A stretch of 64,000 nt of DNA from Candidatus Jettenia caeni (GCA_000296795.1 BAFH01000004.1:806001-870000), one strand, 5' to 3'; shown: positions 1-8,619, counted from the first letter of the stretch. Notes: a model not told the origin generated them from the sequence alone. Made by a program: numbers and translations.

Positions 1-740
1 GCCCCTAACCACTGCTTTACTAAATCAGGATGTTTCTGTAAAAATTCTGTCCCGACAATTATCAGCGTTGAACAGAAACGACCATCTTTCCATAAGCTTT
101 TCTCATCAAGAAAAATCTTACCTTTTCCCTCGATAACGAGTCTGGTTCCCCACGGTTCTGGCACCCAAGCTCCATCAATTTGTTTTCTCATAAAAAGATT
201 CAATATATCAGGATTACGTAAAGGCAGGATATTAACCGTCCCTCCCCTTTCTCGAGGTTTCAAACCACTTTTTCTCAGATATTCCCGAAGGGCAATATCC
301 TGTGTGTTTCCAAGCTGTGGTGATGCAATACGCTTTTCAGAAAGATCGGCAGCCTTTTCCATTCCAGAGTCCGGCCTTACAATAAACAACGCCCCACCGC
401 TTACTACACCAGAAACTACCTTGAACGCCTTACCGCCTGACCGTACATACCCATTTATAGCAGGACTGGGACCAACATATGCAATATCGATATCCCCGGA
501 AAATACTGCCTCAATGATAGATGGGCCTGCATTAAAAAGGGTAGTCTTTATCTTAATTTCAGGCCCTAAGTAAGATGCAAAAGTACCGTTGGCTAATCCA
601 AGAACCGCTTGTGCGTGAGTAATATTCGGAAAATACCCAACACGGATTACAGAATTATTGGCCTTCTTCGAACAGGCAATACCATGTATAATAAAAAAGA
701 ACAAAAGTAACAAAACACCAAAAAATCTTAAAATCTTCAC
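1..740 (-). CDS. ABC transporter substrate-binding lipoprotein, NrtA/SsuA/TauA type (partial)
   Basis: Reading the minus strand from a GTG at 740 gives an open frame that runs off the window start (about 246 residues seen). The N-terminus is a basic, hydrophobic signal ending in a lipobox (GIAC, Cys about residue 23), so this is probably a lipoprotein held in the membrane. It is followed by RVGYFPNITHAQAVLG, then GDIDIAYVGPSPAING and a late MRKQIDGAWVPEPWGTRL segment. These are typical of NMT1/SsuA-like periplasmic proteins for nitrate, sulfonate, taurine or similar small ions. The substrate cannot be read from sequence. An AGAAGAG ribosome site precedes the GTG. The C-terminus and any permease/ATPase partners lie outside the window. 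A short palindrome 90-110 bases upstream shares a half-site with the neighbouring rrf2 promoter. Confidence 0.85.
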   Translation of the reverse strand, partial: MKILRFFGVLLLLFFFIIHGIACSKKANNSVIRVGYFPNITHAQAVLGLANGTFASYLGPEIKIKTTLFNAGPSIIEAVFSGDIDIAYVGPSPAINGYVRSGGKAFKVVSGVVSGGALFIVRPDSGMEKAADLSEKRIASPQLGNTQDIALREYLRKSGLKPRERGGTVNILPLRNPDILNLFMRKQIDGAWVPEPWGTRLVIEGKGKIFLDEKSLWKDGRFCSTLIIVGTEFLQKHPDLVKQWLG

Positions 741-829
741 TCTCTTCTTTTATCCCAATTTATTCATAAATTATAAAATCATTAAAACACGAACCTGGAA
801 AGCCATGGATTAGTAAAAATTCACAAAAT

Positions 830-849
830 CTACCATATTGGTAGACATT
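830..849. promoter_or_regulatory. Candidate Rrf2 operator upstream of the substrate-binding protein gene
   Basis: A perfect inverted repeat, CTACCA-TAT-TGGTAG, spans 830-844. Its right arm continues as GGTAGACATT (840-849), which matches the half-sites found in the rrf2 promoter at 1356-1366 and 1384-1394. It lies between the end of rrf2 and the start of the transporter lipoprotein gene. Regulation of that gene by the Rrf2 protein is an inference. Confidence 0.4.
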
Positions 850-862
850 TAGTTAAAATTTT

Positions 863-1321
863 TTATATTGCATAAGTAAAGACATCGCTCTCTTTCTTAT
901 CTAACGATTCTTTAGCACGTTTACACATATCCGCAAAGGTCATGGTATCTAATACATCAGTTATAGCATTTCGAATATCCATCATCACACTCCGTATTAC
1001 ACAGTTGACTTCCTCCGAACACGGCTTGTAGGCCATCTTACTTACGCAGTTTACCGGTGCAATTGCCCCATCAAGTGCTCGAATCACTTCACCTAAAGTA
1101 ATGAGGTCAGGTGATCTTGCTAATTCATAACCACCCTTAAGACCCATCTTACTATTGAGTATGCCTACTTTTCTTAATGTAAGAAGTATATTTTCTAAAA
1201 ATTTTTGTGGTATCCTTTCCTTTGCAGAAATCTCTTTAATCTGCAGGGTTCCCTTCTGATAATTCATCGCAAGATAAATCATTGCACGAAGGGCATAATC
1301 ACTTTTTTTAGAGAGTTTCAT
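863..1321 (-). CDS. Rrf2-family (IscR/NsrR-like) transcriptional regulator
   Basis: 152 residues, normal family length. The N-terminal winged helix (MKLSKKSDYALRAMIYLA, then GLKGGYELAR wing at about 60-69) is typical of Rrf2 proteins. Three cysteines at residues 92, 101 and 107 sit where IscR and NsrR ligate an Fe-S cluster; a fourth, Cys133, is nearer the C-terminus. The protein is therefore probably a DNA-binding sensor of iron-sulfur status, oxygen or nitric oxide, though the signal is not determinable here. It has its own strong promoter at 1364-1391 with overlapping inverted half-sites, suggesting autoregulation. The transporter lipoprotein gene downstream on the same strand carries a related site. 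Confidence 0.9.
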   Translation of the reverse strand: MKLSKKSDYALRAMIYLAMNYQKGTLQIKEISAKERIPQKFLENILLTLRKVGILNSKMGLKGGYELARSPDLITLGEVIRALDGAIAPVNCVSKMAYKPCSEEVNCVIRSVMMDIRNAITDVLDTMTFADMCKRAKESLDKKESDVFTYAI

Positions 1322-1355
1322 AAATATTCTCTATGAGGAACAAGTTATATAAAAC

Positions 1356-1394
1356 TAGTAGACATTATAATAAAAGAATACGAAATGTCAACTA
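1356..1394 (-). promoter_or_regulatory. rrf2 promoter with overlapping inverted operator half-sites
   Basis: On the minus strand TTGACA (1386-1391) and TATAAT (1364-1369) are separated by 16 bases, a near-consensus sigma-70 promoter about 45 bases before the rrf2 start. The -35 box lies inside TAGTTGACATT (reverse complement of 1384-1394). The -10 box abuts the opposed copy TAGTAGACATT (plus strand 1356-1366). The two half-sites differ at one base, so a dimer bound here would block the promoter. Autorepression is inferred. Confidence 0.65.
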
Positions 1395-1397
1395 ATT

Positions 1398-3050
1398 TTA
1401 CATTATTTTTGCAGCAGTAATAATTGCTTTATCCAAAGTATTGAATTTTTCTATATATTCGACACGCTCACATCGTAAATCTGACACCTGTTTTATAATA
1501 TCATCAACACTATAAAATTTTTCAACATCGTATTTAGATAAATCTACACCCTCAATAAATGAAGGAACTTCAAGGTTCCAGTATTTATCTTTACCCCATA
1601 TGTTAGTACCACGTACAATGCCCCGAATAATGGATGACATCTCCGGAATTTCCACTCGCTGCACCTTGCGCTTCGTTACCTTTCCACCATCTGACTGTTT
1701 TTCGATAATCTCTCCAAGACCACCGGTATTTAACTGATAGCAATGTACCTTGCGCTCATGCCTTTTAACAAAATCATAGAACCAATTTCCTTCATATGAT
1801 TTATCCCCTATGATAAAAGGATTCGTACCTACTTCCCGAATCGATTCCCCTGCACGTCTTGGATCACCAGCCGATGTTTCAATAGATTCACCTAGCATGA
1901 ACACTGCAGCCGCCTGTTCAGAGGTAAGTCTAACGGCAAGCGGTACAACGGTATGACGGCGCGTAATAAAGGCAATTATAAGCCCATCAACTTCATCAAT
2001 GGGTGGTAAGTTAATAGTATCTGAAATATACGGATGGAGATCTTCGCGCATCATAATCCCACGTCCATTACTCGTTAAGGTATCATCATTAAAATAAAGA
2101 TTACCCTCGTAATCGACCATAACATTTTCAAAGACGGCGTCACGCGATGTTGTTGCTTTATAAATTATCGGTTGAGTAACCGGGTCCAGCCCTTCTGTTT
2201 TTAAATAGAACCCGCGCTCTGATCCATAAGCAGAGCCGTCTTTCTTCAGGAACACCACGTCATCTTGTAATATCTCAATACCTTCATCTTTACCATGTAA
2301 GTCATGGGTATGGCAAGTGTGTGTCGTTTTCCCTGTGCCGCTCATTCCAAAGATAAGCATCCCATATCTCCGGAGACGCCCATCACTTCCCCTTGCCTTT
2401 AAGATCTTCGAACCTGCGTGAAGACCCAGCATCCCTTTCTGTTTGGCATTCCACATCGCCATTCTCAAGAACCCTTTCTTGGACTCGCCATAATAATCAC
2501 TTCCTAACACAATCGTGGTACTAATCTCCGGGAAAACGAGGATTTGTCGTTCCGCCTCCTGCCACTCAGGGATATAAACAATATACTGTTTTAGTTTTCC
2601 ATCAGGTCTCGGTGAAAAAAGAGTCGCCCATGTCATATAAGCAAGCCGGATCATCTCAGGTCTTTGGATAGAAACATAGATAGTACAACTCGGGGAAAAT
2701 TCGCTATTATTCCCCATCGTTCTACTAATTCTTACGAAAGGCGCTCGTTTAACATAGTCTTCAACCAGAGCTAACGTTTTCGGTAAATTATTCATAATCT
2801 CATTTTGCTGAGCATTGAGTGTTTTTAAACGAACAGCATCGCTCCCCACATATACAGTTACCTTCGCGCTACGATTTTTTACGGTGGAATGAACGGCCAC
2901 ATTGCCAAATTTCGTGAATGAGGCAAACCTCTCTGCGCTGCGTCGTAAAGTCCAATCGGTGGAATTAATAACATTCGGAGATTCCTTAAAAGATTCTACA
3001 ATCCGTTTTACTACCTCAAATTCCTCAGTGAGAGAAGATATTATCGGCAT
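1398..3050 (-). CDS. pckA: Phosphoenolpyruvate carboxykinase (ATP)
   Basis: 550 residues. Catalyses the ATP-dependent interconversion of oxaloacetate and PEP plus CO2, at the head of gluconeogenesis. Visible hallmarks are the PEPCK P-loop GMSGTGKTTHT (about 235-245) and the kinase-2 segment LQDDVVFL (261-268), which supplies the metal-binding aspartates. The N-terminal domain and the LGSDYYGESKKGFLRMAMW stretch (182-200) fit the ATP-type enzyme, but several familiar segments are divergent: the residue run after the P-loop is His-rich. In an autotroph or acetate-linked anaerobe it would feed carbon from acetyl-CoA/pyruvate to sugars. It is last in a minus-strand run after the glutamine amidotransferase gene (162-base gap). 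Confidence 0.9.
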   Translation of the reverse strand: MPIISSLTEEFEVVKRIVESFKESPNVINSTDWTLRRSAERFASFTKFGNVAVHSTVKNRSAKVTVYVGSDAVRLKTLNAQQNEIMNNLPKTLALVEDYVKRAPFVRISRTMGNNSEFSPSCTIYVSIQRPEMIRLAYMTWATLFSPRPDGKLKQYIVYIPEWQEAERQILVFPEISTTIVLGSDYYGESKKGFLRMAMWNAKQKGMLGLHAGSKILKARGSDGRLRRYGMLIFGMSGTGKTTHTCHTHDLHGKDEGIEILQDDVVFLKKDGSAYGSERGFYLKTEGLDPVTQPIIYKATTSRDAVFENVMVDYEGNLYFNDDTLTSNGRGIMMREDLHPYISDTINLPPIDEVDGLIIAFITRRHTVVPLAVRLTSEQAAAVFMLGESIETSAGDPRRAGESIREVGTNPFIIGDKSYEGNWFYDFVKRHERKVHCYQLNTGGLGEIIEKQSDGGKVTKRKVQRVEIPEMSSIIRGIVRGTNIWGKDKYWNLEVPSFIEGVDLSKYDVEKFYSVDDIIKQVSDLRCERVEYIEKFNTLDKAIITAAKIM

Positions 3051-3212
3051 TTCGAATTCCCCAAATAAATTTACCTGAGTATAACGCTATTAAGCACCAA
3101 TCTAAAATTGGCTTATTATTAAAGATGTAATTTCCTCTATTCCTATATGGCTTTCTGTTTTCACTGAAATAACAACAGTATCCAACTTTACAAAGAAAGG
3201 AAATACGAGCCA

Positions 3213-3956
3213 CTATATTGATTGTGAAAAAGAAAAATGCTTTCTCTTCAACAGGCCTGCCATAGTAAAGAAGTTGACGTAAAACTGTTCAGCTTGTTTC
3301 ATGTAAGGTTTTTCTCCGGTGTTATAATCTGCTATCATTTTCTGTTTATCAGAGACAATACCCTTGAGAGATTCTAGTTCCTTAGCATAGGCATCGGCCC
3401 ATTGAATGATCATGTCCTTTGTTATCTCTACATGGAATTGGATACCATAAATATTCCGGCCATATTTTAATACCTGATTCTGACAGAGTTCTGAAAAGGC
3501 TAATCTTCTTCCTCCTTCAGGTATACCAAAGGTATCGCCATGCCACTGAAATACCTTAAATACTTCTGAAAAATCTCTAAATAAATCATCATGTAATCCG
3601 TAATCATTCAATACGATTTTGTACCATCCAATTTCTTTTTCAGGATTTTTCGTTACTCTGGCGCCTGTTGCTTTTGCAATAAGTTGTGCACCTAAACAAA
3701 TTCCCAAAAATGGAACTTCCTCTTCAATTACCCTTTTGAGTAAGAGACCCTCGTCTCTCAGAAACGGATATTTCTCTTCCTCATACACGTTCATGGGTCC
3801 GCCAAGAGAAATAAGTGATTGAAAGGATTTCTCTAATTTAGGCAATCTATCTCCCTGTGAGAGATCAATAACCGTTGATGGTATCCTGTTGTCTGCCAAA
3901 AAATCCGCTATAGTACCAGGACCCTCAATCGTTATGTGTTTTATGAATACTATCAT
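3213..3956 (-). CDS. Type 1 glutamine amidotransferase (GMP synthase-like GATase)
   Basis: 247 residues. Class I amidotransferase fold with nucleophile elbow GICLGAQ (Cys87) and the His-x-Glu pair in GIQFHVEIT (His175, Glu177), so the Cys-His-Glu triad is complete. It should hydrolyse glutamine or a gamma-glutamyl compound. Stand-alone members of this family next to no synthetase are often annotated as GMP synthase glutamine amidotransferase, but no ATP-pyrophosphatase domain is present. The real substrate is therefore unknown. It lies between thiC and pckA on the same strand. Confidence 0.85.
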   Translation of the reverse strand: MIVFIKHITIEGPGTIADFLADNRIPSTVIDLSQGDRLPKLEKSFQSLISLGGPMNVYEEEKYPFLRDEGLLLKRVIEEEVPFLGICLGAQLIAKATGARVTKNPEKEIGWYKIVLNDYGLHDDLFRDFSEVFKVFQWHGDTFGIPEGGRRLAFSELCQNQVLKYGRNIYGIQFHVEITKDMIIQWADAYAKELESLKGIVSDKQKMIADYNTGEKPYMKQAEQFYVNFFTMAGLLKRKHFSFSQSI

Positions 3957-4078
3957 TGCTAACGCTCCTCGTTAAATTATAGGACCCATAATCTGGAAAG
4001 TGAAACTGAAACACATTATACTGGAATTTTAAGGTTAGCGTATCTTTTCTTGAAATGGAGTGTTCCTTTATTTCATAA

Positions 4079-4102
4079 AGAGACGGCCCATCGGACGTCT
4101 CT
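4079..4102. terminator. Hairpin after thiC (possible terminator)
   Basis: AGAGACGgCC-CATC-GGaCGTCTCT folds into a 9-pair stem with one mismatch, 10 bases beyond the thiC stop. There is no clean U-tract on the minus strand, while the plus-strand side has CAATTTTTC. It may be a weak terminator or a dispersed hairpin repeat. Confidence 0.4.
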
Positions 4103-4111
4103 ACAATTTTT

Positions 4112-5386
4112 CTATGCCTTGTCACTTAGCTTGAATACGCAATACTCTGCACACATAGAACAGACCTCATCATTTTGAGGCCGTCCTCTTTCACGGATAT
4201 TTTTAGCCACTATGGGATCTATACAGGTGTTGAATTGGCCCTGCCAATCCCTTTTTCTCCTATAATGCGACATCTTTTTATCCCATTCCCACGCTGATTT
4301 AACACCCTTCACAATATCGGCAGCGTGAGCAGCAATCCTTGCTGCCATTACACCATTTCTTACATCAGTTGGATTGGGCAGACTCAAATGTTCCGTTGGT
4401 GTTACATAACATAAAAAGTCAGCTCCTGCTGCTGCTGCTATAGCTCCCCCAATAGCAGAGGTAATATGGTCATATCCGGGAGCAATATCTGTTACAATCG
4501 GCCCAAGCACATAAAAAGGCACTCCCTTACAGAGTTCCTTTTGTAATTGCACGTGCGCGGTCACTTGATTTAAAGGCACATGTCCAGGCCCTTCTACCAT
4601 AACTTGTACATTGGCATCAAGTGCCCTTTGGGCTAGTTCTGCAAGAACATTTAGTTCGTAAATTTGCGCACGGTCGAATGCATCGGCCAGAGCTCCTGGC
4701 CGCATGGCATCTCCAAGGCTAAGCGTCACATCATACTCTTTCGCTATAGCCAATATCTCATCATATTCTTCATAGAAAGGATTCTCCCTGCCGTTGTGGA
4801 CCATCCATTCTACTAAAAATGTCCCGCCACGGCTTACAACGCCACAAATACGTTTATTTTCTTTCAGATGCTTGAGTACACCTCTCGTGGCGCCGCAGTG
4901 AACGGTAATAAAATCCACGCCATCCTCGCAGTGTAATCTTACCGCATCGAGCATATCTTCCGCAGTCATATCTACTATTGTATGTTTATGCTGAACAGCC
5001 TTGACGGCTGCCTCATAAATTGGTACGCTGCCTACCGTAAGAACGGTTGATTCTATAATCCTTCTTCGTATCGATCGCAAATCGCCGCCGGTGCTAAGGT
5101 CCATTACTGCATCAGCGCCTGCTTCTTCCGCTACCCGTAATTTTTCCAGCTCGTTCACAATATCAGCATAATCGGCCGAAGTCCCTATATTGGCATTAAC
5201 TTTTGTTTTAAGTCCTGCACCGATACCACAAACCTTTGTAGCCCTGCGTTTGTGATTCACAGGAATAACAATCTTGCCTTCGGCAATACGCAGCTTTATA
5301 TATTCAGGGTCAAGATCTTCCTCTTTTGCAACCTGTCTCATTTCCTGTGTTATGATATTTTGTCTAGCTTTTTGTAGCTGTGTCAT
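4112..5386 (-). CDS. thiC: Phosphomethylpyrimidine synthase ThiC (or the paralogue BzaF)
   Basis: 424 residues from the ATG at 5386, chosen because GAGGAAAAT precedes it; an in-frame ATG 26 codons upstream lies inside the preceding gene. ThiC is a radical-SAM enzyme converting aminoimidazole ribotide to hydroxymethylpyrimidine phosphate for thiamine. Seen here: MDLSTGGDLRSIRRRI, VEGPGHVPLNQV, GPIVTDIAPGYDHI and a C-terminal CSMCAEYC cluster motif with Cx2Cx3C spacing, as in short archaeal/clostridial ThiC rather than the Cx2Cx4C of E. coli. The anaerobic 5-hydroxybenzimidazole synthase BzaF looks very similar and cannot be excluded. The start overlaps the end of the pseudouridine synthase gene by 23 bases, so the two are probably translationally coupled. 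No TPP riboswitch is visible. Confidence 0.85.
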   Translation of the reverse strand: MTQLQKARQNIITQEMRQVAKEEDLDPEYIKLRIAEGKIVIPVNHKRRATKVCGIGAGLKTKVNANIGTSADYADIVNELEKLRVAEEAGADAVMDLSTGGDLRSIRRRIIESTVLTVGSVPIYEAAVKAVQHKHTIVDMTAEDMLDAVRLHCEDGVDFITVHCGATRGVLKHLKENKRICGVVSRGGTFLVEWMVHNGRENPFYEEYDEILAIAKEYDVTLSLGDAMRPGALADAFDRAQIYELNVLAELAQRALDANVQVMVEGPGHVPLNQVTAHVQLQKELCKGVPFYVLGPIVTDIAPGYDHITSAIGGAIAAAAGADFLCYVTPTEHLSLPNPTDVRNGVMAARIAAHAADIVKGVKSAWEWDKKMSHYRRKRDWQGQFNTCIDPIVAKNIRERGRPQNDEVCSMCAEYCVFKLSDKA

Positions 5387-6146
5387 ATTTTCCTCGATCT
5401 TTATCCTTAGATTGACCCTTCGTGTGTTCCCTTTCAGCAAATGCATAAAGCTGAGCCACTTCACGTCCGGTCAGTTTTCGGTATTTACCGATTTTCAAAT
5501 TATAATCGGACAGATTGCCAATTTTTATCCTCCGTAAAATACGCACCTTATATCCATGATCGGCGAGCATACGACGAATCTCTCTATTTTTGCCTTCCTT
5601 TAACATCATCTCAAACCTGCTTCTCAATTTTCCTTTATGTACATTTTTAATTCTCACTGGCCGCGTCTTGCCAAAGGAAAGCCAAACACCGGATTCCAAT
5701 GACTTGATTGCCTGGTCAGTCAAATAGCCATCTACCTCTACAAAATACGTTTTATTAACCTCGTACCGCGGATGAGATAGTTTGTTGGCAAAATCGCCAT
5801 CATTTGTTAAAACAATAAGACCTTCGCTTTCCTTATCCAGTCTTCCGACTGTATATATCCTTTGAGTTATATTATTCAGTATATCAATTGCCTTCAGACG
5901 ATCAAGCTCGTCCCGATTTGTACATACATAACCTTTGGGCTTATTGAGTAAATAGTAAATCTTGGGTTGTTTCCGTACCAATATTCCATCACAATAAATC
6001 TTATCTTTTTCTGCATTAACAGATGTACCCAGGGTCGTGATGGGCTGTCCATTCACAGTTACTCTTCCGGAAGTAATGATTTTTTCACATTCACGGCGTG
6101 AGCCAACCCCTGCCTCCGCTAATACCTTTTGCAATCGTTCTAGCAT
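5364..6146 (-). CDS. rluB: RsuA/RluB-family pseudouridine synthase
   Basis: 260 residues. An N-terminal S4 RNA-binding domain (MLERLQKVLAEAGVGSRREC onward) is followed by the RsuA-type catalytic domain. The active-site loop is GRLDKESEGLIVLTNDGDFA with catalytic Asp104. KEGKNREIRRM later in the protein is the family's second signature. It should isomerise a specific uridine in rRNA, by similarity 23S U2605. The lysine-rich tail (KGQSKDKDRGKYD) is beyond the domain and is encoded in the stretch overlapping thiC. RluB versus RluE/RsuA specificity is not certain from sequence alone. Confidence 0.87.
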   Translation of the reverse strand: MLERLQKVLAEAGVGSRRECEKIITSGRVTVNGQPITTLGTSVNAEKDKIYCDGILVRKQPKIYYLLNKPKGYVCTNRDELDRLKAIDILNNITQRIYTVGRLDKESEGLIVLTNDGDFANKLSHPRYEVNKTYFVEVDGYLTDQAIKSLESGVWLSFGKTRPVRIKNVHKGKLRSRFEMMLKEGKNREIRRMLADHGYKVRILRRIKIGNLSDYNLKIGKYRKLTGREVAQLYAFAEREHTKGQSKDKDRGKYDTATKS

Positions 6147-6159
6147 GAATATTCCTTAA

Positions 6160-6322
6160 AAATTAGCCACGAATAAACACGGCAAGTTGTATTCTGTAAA
6201 ATTCTATAACCACCCCTTGGCATACTATTGATTAAGCGCCTCGTTTCCTTTTCTTACCTTACGTGATCTTATGTCTTTTTTGTTTTATTTGTGTCTATTC
6301 GTGTTCGCTCGTGGTTAGATTA
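6160..6322. repeat. Inverted pair of a short dispersed repeat flanking the recN-rluB gap
   Basis: ATTAGCCACGAATAAACACG (from about 6161) and its inverted relative CGTGTTCGCTCGTGGTTAGAT (split here as CGTGTTCGCTCG then TGGTTAGAT, near 6299-6320) face each other across the gap between recN and the pseudouridine synthase gene. The right copy extends into recN and encodes its last residues and stop codon. Nothing else is recognisable in the gap. Confidence 0.5.
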
Positions 6323-8046
6323 TTCTTCATTACATTTTTACTTTTTATCTTCTTTTTCGCATCACGCAACATTTCCTGAGCTTGTTTTCTGGTAATATCT
6401 GTTTTTTCACTGCCTCTGATCATATCTGCGATCTCTTCAAGACGGGCATCACTTGATAGGTTTTCAATAACAGAGTATGTTTTGTTATCCTTTACGAACT
6501 TATTTACCTTCCATTGTTCATCAGCATAGCAAGCAATTTGGGGAAGGTGGGTAATACAGATTACCTGATGAGATTTTGCTATACTACTCAATTTCTCACC
6601 AATTACTTCCCCCATCCTACCACCGATATTAGCATCAATCTCATCAAAAACCAGCACCGACGTCTTATCTACTTTGGCTAACTGATGCTTCAAGGCAAGC
6701 ATGACTCGTGATATTTCACCGCCGGAGGCAATTTTCCTGAGTGGTTTTAAATCTCCCCCAGGGTTAGGTGAAATGAGAAATTCAATTTGATCAAAACCAT
6801 AGCTATGGGCATTTGAGGCTTGTGAATTTCCCCCATCAGGCAAGAAGGGAGATGTTATTTGAACAAGAAATTTGCCATGAGGCATACCTAATTCATGGAG
6901 TTCTTTATCTATTAAAGGGGCTAATTTATTAGCCGTTGCGACTCGCTTTCGAGTTAATTCACATCCCTTTTGTCTTAAGAAATCTGATAATACTTTTAAC
7001 TCTTCATCAACCTGCTCAGCCGTTGTTTTTTCTTCAGAAAGTTGCTTCAGTTTTACTTGGATCTCATCATGATATGATAGAATCTCCTCTATCGTATTTC
7101 CATATTTCATCTTTAACTTTCGAATCGTATTTAAACGTTCTTCAATATATTCTAATCTTTGAGGATCGTAATTAAAACTATCTCTAAATTTCCCTAAAGA
7201 AAAGGCCGCATCTTCTGTTTGATAAAGTAATTGATTACAGACATCGAATATCTTTAACAAGGTTTCATCAAGTTTTGCAATGGATTGTAGTTCTTTGACA
7301 ACGGATTTTAACCTTGAAACAACAGCGTCAGGAGATTCATAGAGGTGCAAGTAACAAGAGGTTATTGTGGTATATATTTTTTCAGCATTATTTAAAATAT
7401 TCTTCTCTTTTTCAAGCTCTTCTATTTCGCCTTCCCTAAGTTGCGCCTTATCAATCTCCTCAATCTGAAAGGCATATAAATCCATTCTTTGTCTTCGTTC
7501 CTGCTGATTATTTCTCAGAACATCACGCATTTTTGTCTTTTCTATAACTTGTTGATGCACCTCTGAAAAATCTTCTCGTAATGAAGAAATCCCTCCAAGG
7601 TCATCTAAGATATAGAGTTGGTTGATTCCGTGCAATAGGGTTTCATGCTCGTGCTGACCATGAATACTAACCAATATCTCTCCAATCTCTTTTAACATAG
7701 ATACCGTTAAAGGAATACCATTTAAGCGACATCTACTCCGTCCACTGGTATCTATACTTCTTTGTATTAATAATTCCTCTTCAATAGTATTATTGCCAGA
7801 AACCCTTTTAATCTGCTTTAAAATACTCTCATCCTTGGCATGGAATTTCGCGATTACCGTAGCTTCGTCTTTTCCACTCTGTACAATATCAGAAGTTGCG
7901 CGTCCACCGAGGATAAAATTCAGGGCACCGATTACCAGTGATTTTCCCACGCCTGTTGCCCCACTAAACACGTTCAACCGTTCACAAAGTTTAATGGTAA
8001 CTTTATCAATTAATACGAAATTAGTTATATATAGCTCTTGCAGCAC
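6295..8046 (-). CDS. recN: DNA repair protein RecN
   Basis: 583 residues. SMC-like ATPase used in double-strand-break repair. Walker A is GATGVGKS (29-36); the long middle is coiled coil with two arms (roughly 150-380). The signature SGGEISRVMLALK and Walker B LVFDEIDANIGGRMGE follow near 445-500, then THLPQIACYAD. This order is diagnostic for RecN. The start is a GTG with no obvious Shine-Dalgarno. The last codons (SEHE and stop) are read from a short repeat whose inverted partner sits near 6165, so the C-terminus may have been replaced by repeat insertion. Confidence 0.95.
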   Translation of the reverse strand: MLQELYITNFVLIDKVTIKLCERLNVFSGATGVGKSLVIGALNFILGGRATSDIVQSGKDEATVIAKFHAKDESILKQIKRVSGNNTIEEELLIQRSIDTSGRSRCRLNGIPLTVSMLKEIGEILVSIHGQHEHETLLHGINQLYILDDLGGISSLREDFSEVHQQVIEKTKMRDVLRNNQQERRQRMDLYAFQIEEIDKAQLREGEIEELEKEKNILNNAEKIYTTITSCYLHLYESPDAVVSRLKSVVKELQSIAKLDETLLKIFDVCNQLLYQTEDAAFSLGKFRDSFNYDPQRLEYIEERLNTIRKLKMKYGNTIEEILSYHDEIQVKLKQLSEEKTTAEQVDEELKVLSDFLRQKGCELTRKRVATANKLAPLIDKELHELGMPHGKFLVQITSPFLPDGGNSQASNAHSYGFDQIEFLISPNPGGDLKPLRKIASGGEISRVMLALKHQLAKVDKTSVLVFDEIDANIGGRMGEVIGEKLSSIAKSHQVICITHLPQIACYADEQWKVNKFVKDNKTYSVIENLSSDARLEEIADMIRGSEKTDITRKQAQEMLRDAKKKIKSKNVMKNNLTTSEHE

Positions 8047-8090
8047 GGTGGTTATTTTACCATTTTCTGCAAATAAAGATGTAACAACTT

Positions 8091-8417
8091 TTATTGTATT
8101 TTAGCACCTGATTTTATATCTTTTTCCGTTGTAAGAATTACTACCTGATCTCCATCCTTTGCAGCCAGTAGCATTCCCTGGCTCTCAACACCCCGGAGAG
8201 TCGCAGACGCCAGGTTATTTACAATAATAATCCTTTTCCCAATAAGTTCTTCAGGTGTGTAATTTTTTCTGATCCCTGCAACAATTTGCCTACCTTCCAG
8301 ACCGTCTCCTGCATCAATCTTCAGGATAAGTAGTTTGTCAGCATTTGGATGTGGCTCAGCATGCTTCACTTCAGCAACTCGCAAATCTATCTTCAAAAAA
8401 TCTTCGATTGAAATCAT
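8091..8417 (-). CDS. tRNA-binding (EMAP/MetRS-beta/CsaA-type) OB-fold protein
   Basis: 108 residues from the ATG at 8417, which has AAAGG eight bases before it; an ATG five codons upstream has no ribosome site. The sequence IDLRVAEVKHAEPHPNADKLL, then GRQIVAGI and NLASATLRGVESQGMLLAA, is the tRNA-binding domain found at the C-terminus of methionyl-tRNA synthetase and as the separate proteins Trbp111 and CsaA. As a stand-alone protein it may supply tRNA affinity in trans to a MetRS lacking the domain. A near-consensus promoter lies at 8546-8574. Confidence 0.88.
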   Translation of the reverse strand: MISIEDFLKIDLRVAEVKHAEPHPNADKLLILKIDAGDGLEGRQIVAGIRKNYTPEELIGKRIIIVNNLASATLRGVESQGMLLAAKDGDQVVILTTEKDIKSGAKIQ

Positions 8418-8545
8418 ACCAAAACCTTTCATAAGATTAAGAGTAAAGAGGTCTTACATGATAATAGTACTCGTTGAAAAAATACTTTATTTTGCATTAA
8501 CTATCAATGCATATTCAATAGTAAAAAGGCTTATTTATTGTAATG

Positions 8546-8574
8546 AATATAACTATTTTTAAAAGATGTGTCAA
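8546..8574 (-). promoter_or_regulatory. Sigma-70-like promoter for the tRNA-binding protein gene
   Basis: On the minus strand TTGACA (8569-8574), a 17-base spacer and TATATT (8546-8551). The predicted transcript would start near 8539, giving a leader of about 120 bases before the gene at 8417. Confidence 0.55.
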
Positions 8575-8619
8575 TGAATTAAACCAAGAGCGCATGGTTG
8601 TAATTTGGAACTCTTCAGA

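Noticed and set aside
304-573. Plus-strand reading frame of 89 codons
   Set aside because: It lies opposite the substrate-binding lipoprotein frame, which has a signal peptide and family motifs.
3025-3213. Minus-strand reading frame of 62 codons between pckA and the amidotransferase
   Set aside because: It overlaps the pckA start, has no ribosome site and no family resemblance; treated as intergenic.
3925-4125. Minus-strand frame of 66 codons after thiC
   Set aside because: It covers a hairpin and overlaps both neighbouring genes; no protein-like pattern.
5387-5464. Upstream in-frame start for ThiC
   Set aside because: The added residues lie inside the preceding gene and no ribosome site precedes them.
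5387-8090. TPP or other thiamine riboswitch before thiC
   Set aside because: The upstream DNA is coding (pseudouridine synthase) and no THI-box pattern was seen.
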